From assembly GCF_018619435.1 (NCBI RefSeq), contig NZ_JAHFZF010000029.1:1-61894 (forward strand): 61,894 bases of DNA. Reading direction: 5' to 3'. Shown piece after piece: positions 1 through 8,114 of the stretch. The stretch comes from Rhodoferax sp. U11-2br (GTDB taxonomy: Bacteria > Pseudomonadota > Gammaproteobacteria > Burkholderiales > Burkholderiaceae_C). Both the position numbers and the translations under genes were made by a program. Each line of letters opens with the position of its first letter. Within the stretch, counting starts at the first letter, position 1. The notes below the pieces were generated by a model. It did no database searches, was not told the origin of the DNA, and worked only from the letters and a program-made list of their open reading frames with translations.

Positions 1-1
1 G

Positions 2-778
2 CTCATCACGGGTGCCAGCGATGGTCTAGGCAAAGCGTTTGCGCAGGAGCTTGCGCGCCATGGCTTCAACCTGATCTTGGTGTCACGCACGCAGTCAAAG
101 TTGGACCGTTTGAAGGACGAGCTGCAGGCGCTTGGCGTTCAAGTGCGCACAGTGTCCGTTGATCTGTCGGACACGTCACCTCACACCTATGAGCCCCTGG
201 CCACTGCCGTGCAGAAGCTTGATTTGTCTGTGCTGATCAACTGCGTTGGAACCACGGTCCACCGTCGATATGCGGATGTTCCCGCCGCTTCCATACGCCA
301 TCTGCTTGCCGTGAACGTCAGTACTACAGCCATCGTGACGCATACGATGCTCCCATTTTTGCTTCGACACGCAGCGTCCACAGGGCGTCTGTCTGCGCTT
401 CTGAATGTTGGCTCCATCGTCGGCCGCTTCTATTGGCCCGGAACGCAGCTCTATGGTGCTTGCAAGTCATTTATTGACCATCTGTCCGTTCCACTTGCTT
501 TCGAGTACCGAAACCAACTTGATGTGCTGTCGTACCAACCTACGGTCATGTCTACTGCGATGGCAACCGGAACCGAGCCAGCCGCCATTACCATTTCACC
601 GCAGCAGGCTGCACAGGCCGCGCTATCTCACTTGGGGCACACGGTCGCATCTCACGGCCACTGGCGCCATGGACTGTTCGCTGCATTCCTGGTTGCCTTG
701 CCGTCCAGACTGCGCAACGCGATCCTTCTTTCGGGTGCGCTAGAAATGGGCAAAGCAGAATTGGCTAAAGGTGAATAG
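2..778 (+). CDS. Short-chain dehydrogenase/reductase, 5' end outside window
   Basis: NAD(P)-dependent oxidoreductase of the short-chain dehydrogenase family. The frame is open from the window edge and begins inside the Rossmann motif (TGASDGLG), so only a few N-terminal residues are missing. A structural INCVG turn follows, then the catalytic Ser (GSIVG) and the YGACK Tyr/Lys pair. The overall pattern resembles 3-ketoacyl/steroid reductases of the HSD17B12 type more than FabG, but the substrate cannot be told. Another start codon follows its stop within 5 bp, so it was probably not the last gene of its operon. Confidence 0.85.
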   Translation, partial: LITGASDGLGKAFAQELARHGFNLILVSRTQSKLDRLKDELQALGVQVRTVSVDLSDTSPHTYEPLATAVQKLDLSVLINCVGTTVHRRYADVPAASIRHLLAVNVSTTAIVTHTMLPFLLRHAASTGRLSALLNVGSIVGRFYWPGTQLYGACKSFIDHLSVPLAFEYRNQLDVLSYQPTVMSTAMATGTEPAAITISPQQAAQAALSHLGHTVASHGHWRHGLFAAFLVALPSRLRNAILLSGALEMGKAELAKGE

Positions 779-782
779 ATTG

Positions 783-854
783 ATGTCGGCTACTGCTTTT
801 TTTGCCAAGCTTTGTCGGGTTTTTATTTTTTTGTGGGGTCTATGGTGTGTTTGA
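783..854 (+). pseudogene. Possible truncated membrane-protein gene start
   Basis: An ATG lies 4 bp after the dehydrogenase stop, with an AAAGGTG ribosome-binding-like sequence about 10 bp before it. It opens a 23-codon frame whose translation is an amphipathic then hydrophobic Trp-rich segment, and it stops abruptly. This looks like the N-terminus of a membrane protein cut off where the accessory island begins. It could equally be a chance short frame; the evidence is only position and composition. Confidence 0.3.
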
Positions 855-1187
855 AGAAGTGCCGGACGACCGTTGGGCCGCCAAGGAGTGGCCTTTCGTT
901 GCGGTAGGCATTCGCTGCCTACTGGACTCGCGAAAACACCACGTGAATGCCAGCTGCATTTCGGCTGTTCATCGTACCCGCCCTGCAAACAAGATCTGAA
1001 TGTCTGCTACCAGGCAATGAGTACGAGCCAACCAAATTCTGCTTTGGGTCGGGTCCTGCCCGAGGGGGAAAAATCTTGAACGGCGGCAATCAGCCTTGAA
1101 GAGTCACAGGCCTCAAGGTTGACCAGTTTTCCGGGCGGCCGACTGTTGAAGGCTGGAAGCCGACTTTCAAAAATCCAGACAGCAGAC
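855..1187. other. Intergenic stretch without a recognisable gene
   Basis: No frame here has a convincing start, ribosome-binding site or family motif. The text around 1035-1180 resembles degenerate intergenic sequence seen between accessory genes. I take it as the left flank of the island. Confidence 0.5.
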
Positions 1188-1258
1188 GTTCAACGTTCTA
1201 GGTGAAGCGGGACTGCCTTGTCGTTGGGCCTCGCCTCGACCGAGGGGTTAGGCACCAG
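1188..1258 (-). repeat. attC-like site / left inverted repeat of the SEC-C unit
   Basis: The 12-mer GTTAGGCACCAG at 1247-1258 is repeated exactly, in inverse orientation, at 2602-2613 on the other side of the two-gene unit. Read on the minus strand, the site starts GCCTAAC (RYYYAAC) and ends GTTGAAC (GTTRRRY) at 1188-1194, about 66 bp, as integron attC sites do. A further GTTGGGC lies at 1223-1229. The stop codon of the SEC-C gene lies inside the GCCTAAC core, as is common in cassettes. The internal complementarity expected of attC is weak here. Confidence 0.4.
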
Positions 1259-2108
1259 CAGCGACGCGCTCAAGTATTGAGTGCGTTGGAAGTATCTGCG
1301 CATGATCTTGTTGGGGTGGTGGCTTGTCTATGCAGCATTTCTTATACTTTAGACCGCTCCCACAGTGGCAGGGGTCATTCCGCCCGAGAGACTGATGCTT
1401 TGGACTCGCTCGCTTTCCCCAGGCTATTCCACCGAAGTTGGAAGCCAACAGTTTTCTGCTCGACAGTAGCCGACCAAGGTAGCGCACGACTTCAAACTGA
1501 GGTGCATCGTTCGCGTAGGTGACCGTGCACCGCTTGTCAACTGGCTGTTCCACTATTGCTAGGTGGTCGAGTCGCAGGATGTTTCGCGCTATGCCGTGAG
1601 CCATTTGACCGCGATACAGCTCCCCCTTTCTGTGACTGCAGTCAAACGAGTCAATGTCCTTGCCGCAGATGCTGCACTCGAAGCGCTCGACGACCGCTCC
1701 CATGCTGAAGAAGATGTTGTATGGATAGGCGGTCTCGAGGGCGCAAAGTTGGTCTTCGATAGCCGATACGTTGATGCCCGAGAAGCGTTTGATGAGCCGA
1801 ATCAGTCCAAACGCGTTCTGAAGAGTGCTCCAAGACTCCGAGAATTGTGAGGTAGCAAGCTGTCTCCACAAGAGGCCGTACTCGCCGACAAGCTTGACGT
1901 ATGTTTCGAGCACAAATATGTCGTCATGAACCTCATCTGGCGACGACTCATGGGCTATACGAGCGTCAGCCAGCTTGGAGAGTAGCAACTTGATCCTGTT
2001 TGATTCTTCAACGCCCGCCTCAGCATCGATGGACAGCAGGTGGCTACGAACGCCGTCTCGTATCTCAGACAGAAGTTGGAGGCCTGCGGGCGACTTAAGG
2101 ACCAGCAT
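1248..2108 (-). CDS. SEC-C motif protein with internal zinc ribbon
   Basis: Protein of about 286 residues of unknown function. It ends in a SEC-C zinc motif (GRNDPCHCGSGLKYKKCC), the metal-binding module also found at the end of SecA. Mid-protein there is a second Cys/His cluster (CSICGKDIDSFDCSH), probably another zinc site. I chose the ATG at 2108 rather than an upstream in-frame ATG: it overlaps the end of the upstream gene by 14 bp, implying coupled translation, and the earlier codons read as the shadow of that gene. The helical middle has no motif I recognise. Stand-alone SEC-C proteins are frequent in mobile and defence regions, but no activity can be assigned. Confidence 0.75.
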   Translation of the reverse strand: MLVLKSPAGLQLLSEIRDGVRSHLLSIDAEAGVEESNRIKLLLSKLADARIAHESSPDEVHDDIFVLETYVKLVGEYGLLWRQLATSQFSESWSTLQNAFGLIRLIKRFSGINVSAIEDQLCALETAYPYNIFFSMGAVVERFECSICGKDIDSFDCSHRKGELYRGQMAHGIARNILRLDHLAIVEQPVDKRCTVTYANDAPQFEVVRYLGRLLSSRKLLASNFGGIAWGKRASPKHQSLGRNDPCHCGSGLKYKKCCIDKPPPQQDHAQILPTHSILERVAAGA

Positions 2109-2589
2109 CGAAGAAGTTGTCCAGATCAAATCGCTTGATTGCCTTTGACAATGCCTCCCCGTCGCCCGAGAACTCAAACCTCTTTGTCTTTCCGAGCTTC
2201 TTGTCCTGATAGACAACCGACATGTGAATCCGGGGCTGATCAGTCTTCAGGGAGCCCTTCGCGTTGTCATACAAGTAGCTTGCGGCCATATTGAGAAACA
2301 CCTGCATAGATATGTCACCAGCCAGGTACACGAGCGGAAGCCAGACTTCTGCGCCGTGGAGGACAATCTTTGGGACGGACTCCGGTAGGAGGACTGGAAC
2401 TTCTGGGTGTTTACTCCGTACCCACTTGGCGAAGTCGCCTGCCTCAGCCTTCACGCTTGAGCCCGAGTCGCCATAAGGCTCCGGCACTATACGGATGCCT
2501 GCCTGCGTAGTGCCAAAGTACTCGCTAAACGCAGCGTCCTCGGTCGCGTGGACTGCCAATACGGGCTTGAAGGTGTGAATGTCGGTCAC
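2095..2589 (-). CDS. Hypothetical protein, first gene of the SEC-C unit
   Basis: Encodes about 164 residues from a GTG at 2589, with AGAGGAG 8 bp upstream. Longer starts would run into the repeat-like boundary. No family is recognised. The protein has an acidic N-terminal half with an aromatic stretch and a basic segment near the end (QDKKLGKTKRF). There is no signal peptide or membrane helix. Its 3' end overlaps the SEC-C gene start by 14 bp, so the two are almost certainly co-expressed and may act together. Confidence 0.65.
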   Translation of the reverse strand: MTDIHTFKPVLAVHATEDAAFSEYFGTTQAGIRIVPEPYGDSGSSVKAEAGDFAKWVRSKHPEVPVLLPESVPKIVLHGAEVWLPLVYLAGDISMQVFLNMAASYLYDNAKGSLKTDQPRIHMSVVYQDKKLGKTKRFEFSGDGEALSKAIKRFDLDNFFDAGP

Positions 2590-2601
2590 TGGGCGGCTCC
2601 T

Positions 2602-2660
2602 CTGGTGCCTAACGAATGAAAGGGACTTCCCCGTCCCAAGCGAGCCGCGAGCCGTTGGGC
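2602..2660 (-). repeat. attC-like site / right inverted repeat of the SEC-C unit
   Basis: CTGGTGCCTAAC at 2602-2613 is the exact inverse of 1247-1258. On the minus strand the site runs from GCCCAAC (2660-2654) to GTTAGGC (2613-2607), 54 bp, and contains an inner GGGAC/GTCCC stem (2622-2626, 2633-2637). The outer cores pair with one mismatch. This fits an attC of an upstream cassette whose GTTAGGC core joins the SEC-C unit, at the short end of the known size range. No integron integrase is in the window. Confidence 0.4.
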
Positions 2661-2733
2661 TTGCGATTAACGGCAACTGATTGCCACGATGGGGAGGTCA
2701 AACTTTTCATCAACTTGTCCGAGATGGGAAATC

Positions 2734-2844
2734 ATGGTCATCGTAACCGTTGAAATCGACCTCGCCAGGAGTGTCTTTGCCGTGCATGGCGTGGATGAGA
2801 CAGGCAAACCGGCACTGGTGCGACCCGAAGTACCACCCGCCTGA
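2734..2844 (+). pseudogene. IS110-family transposase N-terminal fragment
   Basis: Thirty-six codons starting with ATG read as the N-terminus of an IS110/IS1111 transposase: an EIDLA motif carrying the first acidic residue of the DEDD catalytic site, then VHGVDETGKPALVRP. The frame then stops. The rest of the roughly 340-residue protein is absent, so this is a stub of a lost insertion sequence. Confidence 0.7.
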
Positions 2845-3227
2845 GGGAATCCCCATTTTGGGGACGGGACTGAATGACTGCTCTCGCTGCGGAAGAGCAG
2901 TCCACGGCCATCGGCGGAATTTTCACCGCGAATGACCGGTATGGAGAATTCGACTCGCTGGGCGACTGCTTTCGAGCACCGATCACCAATAGCGGCTCCT
3001 GGTCGATTGGAGGTGCCTGCTTTAGCGAAATTGCCGCCACATAGCCGACCATCAGACTGTAGATGCCAATGTCAGCTCTGGAGCAAGCAGGTCGGCGAAC
3101 TCGCTGACAGCTATGGTTTTAACCGGTAGTTCAGCTCACTGGCCAAAATCATCGTTCCCGAGGTCTACGCCACCTAACTTTTGAATCAACAGTAACCGTC
3201 GTTGGAATTTGAAAGTGATCTTTCCTT
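2845..3227. other. Intergenic remnant region, no gene seen
   Basis: No credible frame. The sequence after the IS110 stub looks like decayed accessory DNA, and I find no inverted terminal repeat for the lost element. Confidence 0.5.
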
Positions 3228-3980
3228 CTAAGAAAAAAGCTCTTTCTCAACATGGGCAACATAGCGATTTGTATAAAAAAGGTCTGGCTCATGTTTCGTA
3301 GCTCGAACGATCAGCCTGAACTCGGGAACTGACGCACTCTTCGCATTAAATGTCACCAATCCAATGCCAAAAATTTGACACAGCGAGTCAAGGCGGGTAA
3401 GTTCATCATCTGGCGTCTGACTGGGGATGACAAGGTAGCTTTTATGACTGAAAAGTTTGTAGGCGCAAGCTTGTCCGAATCCAGTCACCAGACCTGACAG
3501 ATCACTTTTAATCTCTGCAGACACGATACTTGTCGGGCCTTTGATGACATCACTGCGCCGACTTTCAGCCTTTCCAATCACGTCCGGCGTGCCCCATCGG
3601 TCCCTGAATGTGTTGCCGCCAAGAGCGATGGCGTGAGTTACCTCTTCAAGATCATTCTTTAGCCAATTCGCAAACAGGGGATAAAAGACCTCTTCCCGCA
3701 CCTTCGACTGAGTGTTGACGGGTGCCTCTGCGGGTAATTCTGCTGGAACCGCTTCCTTGAATTCGACAAGCCGAAACAACCCCTTTACCGGCTTGTAGAC
3801 CCGATCAGGTTCAACCACTTCCAAATTCCAGATGCAGTTGTTGACAGTATTTGGATTCAGTTCCGGATCAGCCTGTTTGATCTTTCGCAACAGGTCCGAA
3901 TAGCGCAAGCCCTGTGGATGCTGCCCCAAAAGGTCAAAGGCGATCGATCGGATGCGTTCACGAATTTTGGGGCGCTTCAT
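3228..3980 (-). CDS. HARE-HTH-like winged-helix protein with putative restriction-nuclease fold
   Basis: Protein of 250 residues. Residues 5-70 resemble a HARE-HTH/winged-helix DNA-binding domain, a module often attached to restriction enzymes. The C-terminal half carries a PD-(D/E)XK-like pattern: GTPDVIGK, then SAEIKSD after about 20 residues, then GQACAYKLFSHKSYLVIP, the Q-containing helix and strand typical of such nucleases. I infer a DNA-cleaving or modification-sensing defence enzyme. It is divergently placed to the XRE regulator, about 230 bp away. Homology is by eye only. Confidence 0.55.
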   Translation of the reverse strand: MKRPKIRERIRSIAFDLLGQHPQGLRYSDLLRKIKQADPELNPNTVNNCIWNLEVVEPDRVYKPVKGLFRLVEFKEAVPAELPAEAPVNTQSKVREEVFYPLFANWLKNDLEEVTHAIALGGNTFRDRWGTPDVIGKAESRRSDVIKGPTSIVSAEIKSDLSGLVTGFGQACAYKLFSHKSYLVIPSQTPDDELTRLDSLCQIFGIGLVTFNAKSASVPEFRLIVRATKHEPDLFYTNRYVAHVEKELFS

Positions 3981-4179
3981 TGGGTCGTGTTGGCATTGGT
4001 TGCCTTGCTGGTGGCCATTTTTTGATCCTGCTTAATCAACCACGCCAGAAAATGGTGCCTGGCCATGTCTGTCTATTTGGTGAGAAAACTCGACTGGCAG
4101 CGTTTGCGTCAAGTTTGATTTGAATCTGGTCACTAAAGTTTTTCCGTACTGGGCTTAAAATGAGCCCTATAGATTGTAG

Positions 4180-4215
4180 TCCTATAGGATTCATTCATGG
4201 GTAATCATGCCCATG
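4180..4215 (+). promoter_or_regulatory. Palindromic operator-like sites before the XRE gene
   Basis: TCCTATAGGA (4180-4189) is a perfect palindrome, and its CCTATAG half occurs 15 bp earlier at 4166-4172. CATGGGtaatcatgCCCATG (4196-4215) is a perfect 6-8-6 inverted repeat enclosing both candidate start codons of the regulator. Their position suggests autoregulation by the XRE protein. No binding data exist for this. Confidence 0.4.
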
Positions 4216-4533
4216 AGCAATTTCAAGTTTGATTCCAATGGATTCCCTCAAGCCATGCGTTTGATTCGCAAGGCAAAGGGCGTTACCCAAGAGGATTTTG
4301 GTGTGGTGTCCAGCAGAACCTATGTCAGCTCCGTGGAACGAGGTCTTAAAAAACCCACCCTAGCCAAAATCGATGAATTAGCTGAAGTGTTGGGCGTTCA
4401 CCCACTGACGTTGTTGACACTTGCATACGTTCACGATCACACCGTTTCTGGAACTCAAGCGCTGTTGGGCACCGTAAAAAAGCAGATTCACGAAATCCTT
4501 GCCGAGCAATCAGCACCAACCCAGCAACCCTAA
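4207..4533 (+). CDS. XRE-family transcriptional regulator
   Basis: Small DNA-binding protein of 106-108 residues. The helix-turn-helix (AMRLIRKAKGVTQEDFGVVS, then TYVSSVERG and KPTLAKIDELAEVLGV) occupies residues 14-75 and is followed by a short helical tail. The start is either ATG 4207 or ATG 4213; neither has a strong ribosome-binding site. It lies just upstream of hsdM, so it may act as a controller of the restriction locus, delaying restriction until methylation is complete. That role is inferred from position. Confidence 0.75.
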   Translation: MPMSNFKFDSNGFPQAMRLIRKAKGVTQEDFGVVSSRTYVSSVERGLKKPTLAKIDELAEVLGVHPLTLLTLAYVHDHTVSGTQALLGTVKKQIHEILAEQSAPTQQP

Positions 4534-4719
4534 CACCACGAATTCCATCCTGCCAGGTGCTTGGTGCGGCACCCATTCGCCCTTGAGCAATGACAAGGTG
4601 CCACCGCCACCATCACCCGCCAGACAGATGACCGATTCTGCTTTGGATCAGAGGATATCCCAGAATATTCGAGTAACCTACAGTGAGCGATTTTTCGCCA
4701 ACAGGGACACGACAGAACA

Positions 4720-6174
4720 ATGTTTGAACAGACTTTCAAGAATATCGACGACATCCTGCACAAAGACGCAGGCTGCACCAGCGAGCTGGACTACACCGAG
4801 CAATCGTCCTGGCTGCTGTTCCTCAAATACCTCGACGCACTGGAGGCTGACAAGGCACTGGAAGCCGAGCTGGACGGCAAGACCTACCACTTCATCATCG
4901 ACAAGCCCTACCGCTGGGAGTCCTGGGCCACGCCCAAGGGGCCAGATGGCAAGCTGGATCACAACACCGCACTGACCGGCGACGATCTGCGCGATTTTGT
5001 CAACAACAAGCTGTTTCCTTATCTGCACGGTTTCAAACAGCGTGCCAGTGGGCCGCAAACCATTGAATACAAGATTGGTGAGGTCTTCGGTGAGATCAAG
5101 AACCGCATCCAGAGCGGCTACAACCTGCGCGATGTGATTGAGCTGGTCGATGAACTGCGCTTCCGGTCCCAGACTGAAAAGCACGAGCTGTCGCACCTGT
5201 ATGAAGCCAAGATCAAGAACATGGGCAATGCCGGGCGCAACGGCGGTGAGTACTACACCCCGCGTCCGCTGATCCGCGCCATGATCCAGGTGGTTGCCCC
5301 CACCATCGGTGACCGCATCTACGACGGTGCCTGCGGCTCTGCGGGCTTCCTTTGCGAAGCCTTTGACTATCTGCAACGACAGCCGGGCCTGACCACCAGC
5401 GACCAGAAAACGCTGCAAACCCGCACCTTCTACGGCAAAGAGAAAAAGAGCCTGGCCTATGTGATTGCGATCATGAACATGATCCTGCACGGCATTGAGG
5501 CCCCCAACATCATCCACGCCAACACCCTGGCCGAGAACATCGCCGACATCCAGGACAAGGATCGTTATGACGTGATCCTGGCCAACCCCCCCTTTGGCGG
5601 AAAAGAACGCAAGGAAGTTCAGCAGAACTTCCCCATCAAGACCGGCGAGACGGCGTTTCTATTCCTGCAACACTTCATCAAGGCCCTGCGGGCCGGTGGC
5701 CGGGCCGCCATCGTCATCAAGAACACCTTTTTGAGCAACACCGACAACGCCAGCGTCAGTTTGCGCAAGCTACTGCTGGAGAGCTGCAACCTGCACACCG
5801 TGCTGGACTGCCCCGGTGGCACCTTTCAGGGTGCCGGTGTCAAAACCGTGGTGCTGTTCTTTGAGAAAGGCGCACCCACCCGCCAGGTCTGGTTCTACCA
5901 GCTCGATGTGGGCCGCAACATGGGCAAAACCAACCCGCTCAACGACGACGATCTGGCCGCGTTCATCAAGGCACAAAAGACCTTTGCCGACACGGCGCAG
6001 AGCTGGTCGGTGGAGATAAGCACGGTCAACACCAGCACCTTTGACCTGTCGGTCAAGAACCCCAACGGAGGCGAAGTGGTGACGCACCGCAGCCCGCAGG
6101 ACATCATGGATGAGATCGCCGCGCTGGATGCCGAGAGCGCTGAGGTGCTGGCGACGATTCGGGAGCTGCTGTGA
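4720..6174 (+). CDS. hsdM: Type I restriction-modification system, methyltransferase subunit M
   Basis: N6-adenine DNA methyltransferase of 484 residues, the usual size for HsdM. An N-terminal helical HsdM_N domain precedes the AdoMet motif DGACGSAGFL near residue 202. The catalytic NPPF motif is near residue 288 (ILANPPFGG). It forms the M2S modification enzyme with HsdS and M2SR2 with HsdR. Its GC-rich codon use matches hsdR but not the intervening genes, suggesting that hsdS and the accessory genes were exchanged. The ribosome-binding site is weak. Confidence 0.93.
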   Translation: MFEQTFKNIDDILHKDAGCTSELDYTEQSSWLLFLKYLDALEADKALEAELDGKTYHFIIDKPYRWESWATPKGPDGKLDHNTALTGDDLRDFVNNKLFPYLHGFKQRASGPQTIEYKIGEVFGEIKNRIQSGYNLRDVIELVDELRFRSQTEKHELSHLYEAKIKNMGNAGRNGGEYYTPRPLIRAMIQVVAPTIGDRIYDGACGSAGFLCEAFDYLQRQPGLTTSDQKTLQTRTFYGKEKKSLAYVIAIMNMILHGIEAPNIIHANTLAENIADIQDKDRYDVILANPPFGGKERKEVQQNFPIKTGETAFLFLQHFIKALRAGGRAAIVIKNTFLSNTDNASVSLRKLLLESCNLHTVLDCPGGTFQGAGVKTVVLFFEKGAPTRQVWFYQLDVGRNMGKTNPLNDDDLAAFIKAQKTFADTAQSWSVEISTVNTSTFDLSVKNPNGGEVVTHRSPQDIMDEIAALDAESAEVLATIRELL

Positions 6175-6188
6175 TTGCTCTTGAATGC

Positions 6189-6236
6189 ATAGCTGCTTGC
6201 GCTCGTTACACCATGGCTAGAGACCTTTTTGGCTTA
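6189..6236. repeat. Dispersed 'tagccctt' repeat copy, between hsdM and hsdS
   Basis: A degenerate copy of the short repeat found across the window: atagctgcttgcgctc, a loop, then ggctagagacctttttgg. It splits the hsdM-hsdS junction that is usually tight or overlapping. Confidence 0.55.
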
Positions 6237-6283
6237 AGTTTCCCTCAGCAGTCGCTGAAGTTGGCATCGTTGGAGGCAGGGGT

Positions 6284-7522
6284 ATGAAGGCGGGGTGGCG
6301 ATTGGAACCACTGGCAGCTGTGTGTCAGATCAAACCACCTAAAGCCGAAGCACGTCGCCTGATTTCAGCCAACGACTTAGTGTCGTTCGTTCCAATGGAA
6401 GCACTTGGCATTGATCAGAAAATACTGGTGCCAACACAAACCAGGCCATTGTCGGAGGTGGCGGGCAGCTATACCTACTTCGCAGACGGCGATGTTCTCC
6501 TTGCCAAAATCACCCCATGCTTCGAAAACGGCAAGCTAGGCATCGCTGCCAACCTCGTAAATGGCATTGGATTCGGGTCGAGCGAGTACCTTGTTTTTCG
6601 CCCTGATGCTTCCCTTGATAAAGAATGGCTTTATTACTTTCTTGCCCGTGAATCCTTCAGAGCGGAAGGTGCTGAGCGGATGACTGGTGCCGTCGGTCAT
6701 AAGCGTGTCGCCAAAGACTTTATCGAGGCTTATCCGATCCCGGTGCCCCCACTCCCCGAACAGCAACGCATCGTCACCCTCCTCGACGAAGCCTTTGACA
6801 GCATCGCCACAGCCAAGGCCAATGCAGTGAAGAACCTGCAGAATGCGCGGGACCTTGTCAGCCTTGGGTTTCAAGCTATCACGGAGAGCCTTGGCCGCAC
6901 TCAATGGCCGACCCAGCAAGTCGACGCCCTTATTGCCTCGCACAAAGGGGCGATGCGTACAGGACCATTTGGCAGTCAGTTGCTGCATAGTGAGTTCGTT
7001 GATGAAGGTATTGCCGTCTTGGGAATTGACAATGCCGTCGCCAATGAGTTCAGATGGGATAGGCGACGCTTCATCTCCAAGGAAAAGTATCAGCAGATGG
7101 CTCGATACCGCGTGTTCCCTGGTGACGTTCTCATCACGATCATGGGCACCTGTGGTCGATGTGCCGTCGTGCCAGATGACATACCAATCGCTATCAACAC
7201 GAAGCATCTTTGCTGCATCACTTTAGACCGTAAAAAATGCCTACCTGAGTACTTGCACATCTACTTTCTCTATGATCCCACCGCAAGGGACTATCTCAAC
7301 GCTCAGGCAAAAGGCTCGATCATGGCTGGGCTGAACATGGGAATCATCTCCGATTTACCGGTTCGACTACCCTTGGTCGAAGTCCAAGCAGAGATCATTG
7401 ATCGGTTTGATTCCCTACGGTCGGAATGTGACCGACTTGAAAGCACGCAGAAGCAAAAGCTCACTGCGCTCGATGAGTTGAAAAAGTCCCTGCTGCACCA
7501 AGCCTTTTCCGGGGCGCTTTAG
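6284..7522 (+). CDS. hsdS: Type I restriction-modification system, specificity subunit S
   Basis: HsdS of 412 residues with two target-recognition domains. The first spans about 1-150; a conserved helical spacer contains PPLPEQQRIVTLLDEAF and about 45 residues of coiled coil; the second TRD spans about 205-375; a matching C-terminal helix carries KKSLLHQAFSGAL. It selects the bipartite DNA target for the complex. Start: ATG 6284 with GGAGG 7 bp upstream. Base composition is more AT-rich than hsdM, typical of exchanged specificity genes. Confidence 0.92.
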   Translation: MKAGWRLEPLAAVCQIKPPKAEARRLISANDLVSFVPMEALGIDQKILVPTQTRPLSEVAGSYTYFADGDVLLAKITPCFENGKLGIAANLVNGIGFGSSEYLVFRPDASLDKEWLYYFLARESFRAEGAERMTGAVGHKRVAKDFIEAYPIPVPPLPEQQRIVTLLDEAFDSIATAKANAVKNLQNARDLVSLGFQAITESLGRTQWPTQQVDALIASHKGAMRTGPFGSQLLHSEFVDEGIAVLGIDNAVANEFRWDRRRFISKEKYQQMARYRVFPGDVLITIMGTCGRCAVVPDDIPIAINTKHLCCITLDRKKCLPEYLHIYFLYDPTARDYLNAQAKGSIMAGLNMGIISDLPVRLPLVEVQAEIIDRFDSLRSECDRLESTQKQKLTALDELKKSLLHQAFSGAL

Positions 7523-7531
7523 GACATAAAA

Positions 7532-8023
7532 ATGAGCATCCCATTCCGACATTCCGCCGCATTCGGCAAACGAATCGAGTTTTATGTTGTCGGTCTGATG
7601 CTCAAAGAGGGGCTGGATGTTTACCTGCCTCTGGTCGATGACGATGCAATCGACGCGGTGATCAAGCGACCCGATGGACGCTTTGTGGAAGTGCAGATTA
7701 AGGCCAGGTCGAAGAGTGTTATTTTTGGCGACGCTGCATTATTTGCCGCCATGACGCACGAACTGCGCAAGAATTACTGGTTCGTGTTTTATTCCGACCG
7801 AATGGATCAGCTTTGGATCATGTCGTCCAAAGAGTTTATTGAAGAGTCGCACCAGAACAAAGATGGGAAGAACGCCGGTAGGCGTTCTATTTGGTTCAAC
7901 GGAAAAAACACAAAAGAAAAGACCGAACACGTCAAACCCCAGTTTCAGAAGTACTTAGCCCAAAATTTCCGTCGAATTCTCGAAGACGATCCAGACCATG
8001 AACGAAGCCAAAACGCGAGCTGA
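7532..8023 (+). CDS. Putative nuclease-fold protein (DUF4365-like) in the R-M locus
   Basis: Protein of 163 residues. The core FYVVGLMLKEG, then DDDAIDAVIKRPDG and FVEVQIKARSK, fits a PD-(D/E)XK/Holliday-resolvase-like fold as in DUF4365: an acidic residue before the strand and E/Q-x-K in the next. The C-terminal part is basic. The start has AGGA 7 bp upstream and overlaps the hsdS stop region. Its 3' end overlaps the relic hsdR start at 7998. The function is unknown; it may be an accessory nuclease or a DNA-binding partner of the restriction complex. Confidence 0.6.
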   Translation: MSIPFRHSAAFGKRIEFYVVGLMLKEGLDVYLPLVDDDAIDAVIKRPDGRFVEVQIKARSKSVIFGDAALFAAMTHELRKNYWFVFYSDRMDQLWIMSSKEFIEESHQNKDGKNAGRRSIWFNGKNTKEKTEHVKPQFQKYLAQNFRRILEDDPDHERSQNAS

Positions 8024-8114
8024 ACACATTGACTTAGGTCTGAAGACTGCTGGTTGTGACGGTTTGGACCGCTCTCTTAATTTTCGTGGGCTTAACTTCA
8101 ATGCAATGGAGTAA
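7998..8114 (+). pseudogene. Relic 5' end of an earlier hsdR
   Basis: An ATG overlapping the end of the preceding gene by 26 bp opens MNEAKTRAEHIDLGLKTAG, which matches residues 74-92 of the intact HsdR downstream (NEAETRADHIDPALKAAG). After about 20 codons the similarity ends and the frame stops at 8114. The nucleotide sequences differ much more than the proteins, so this is not a recent local duplication but the start of a different hsdR allele. I interpret it as the original hsdR start, left behind when a block was inserted or recombined at this point. Confidence 0.65.

Noticed and set aside
802..1079. Short plus-strand frames after the dehydrogenase
   Set aside because: No ribosome-binding site, no motif, and a mixed composition typical of non-coding DNA.
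1188..2660. Complete integron
   Set aside because: No integrase gene, no attI and only one unit are visible, so only attC-like ends can be claimed.
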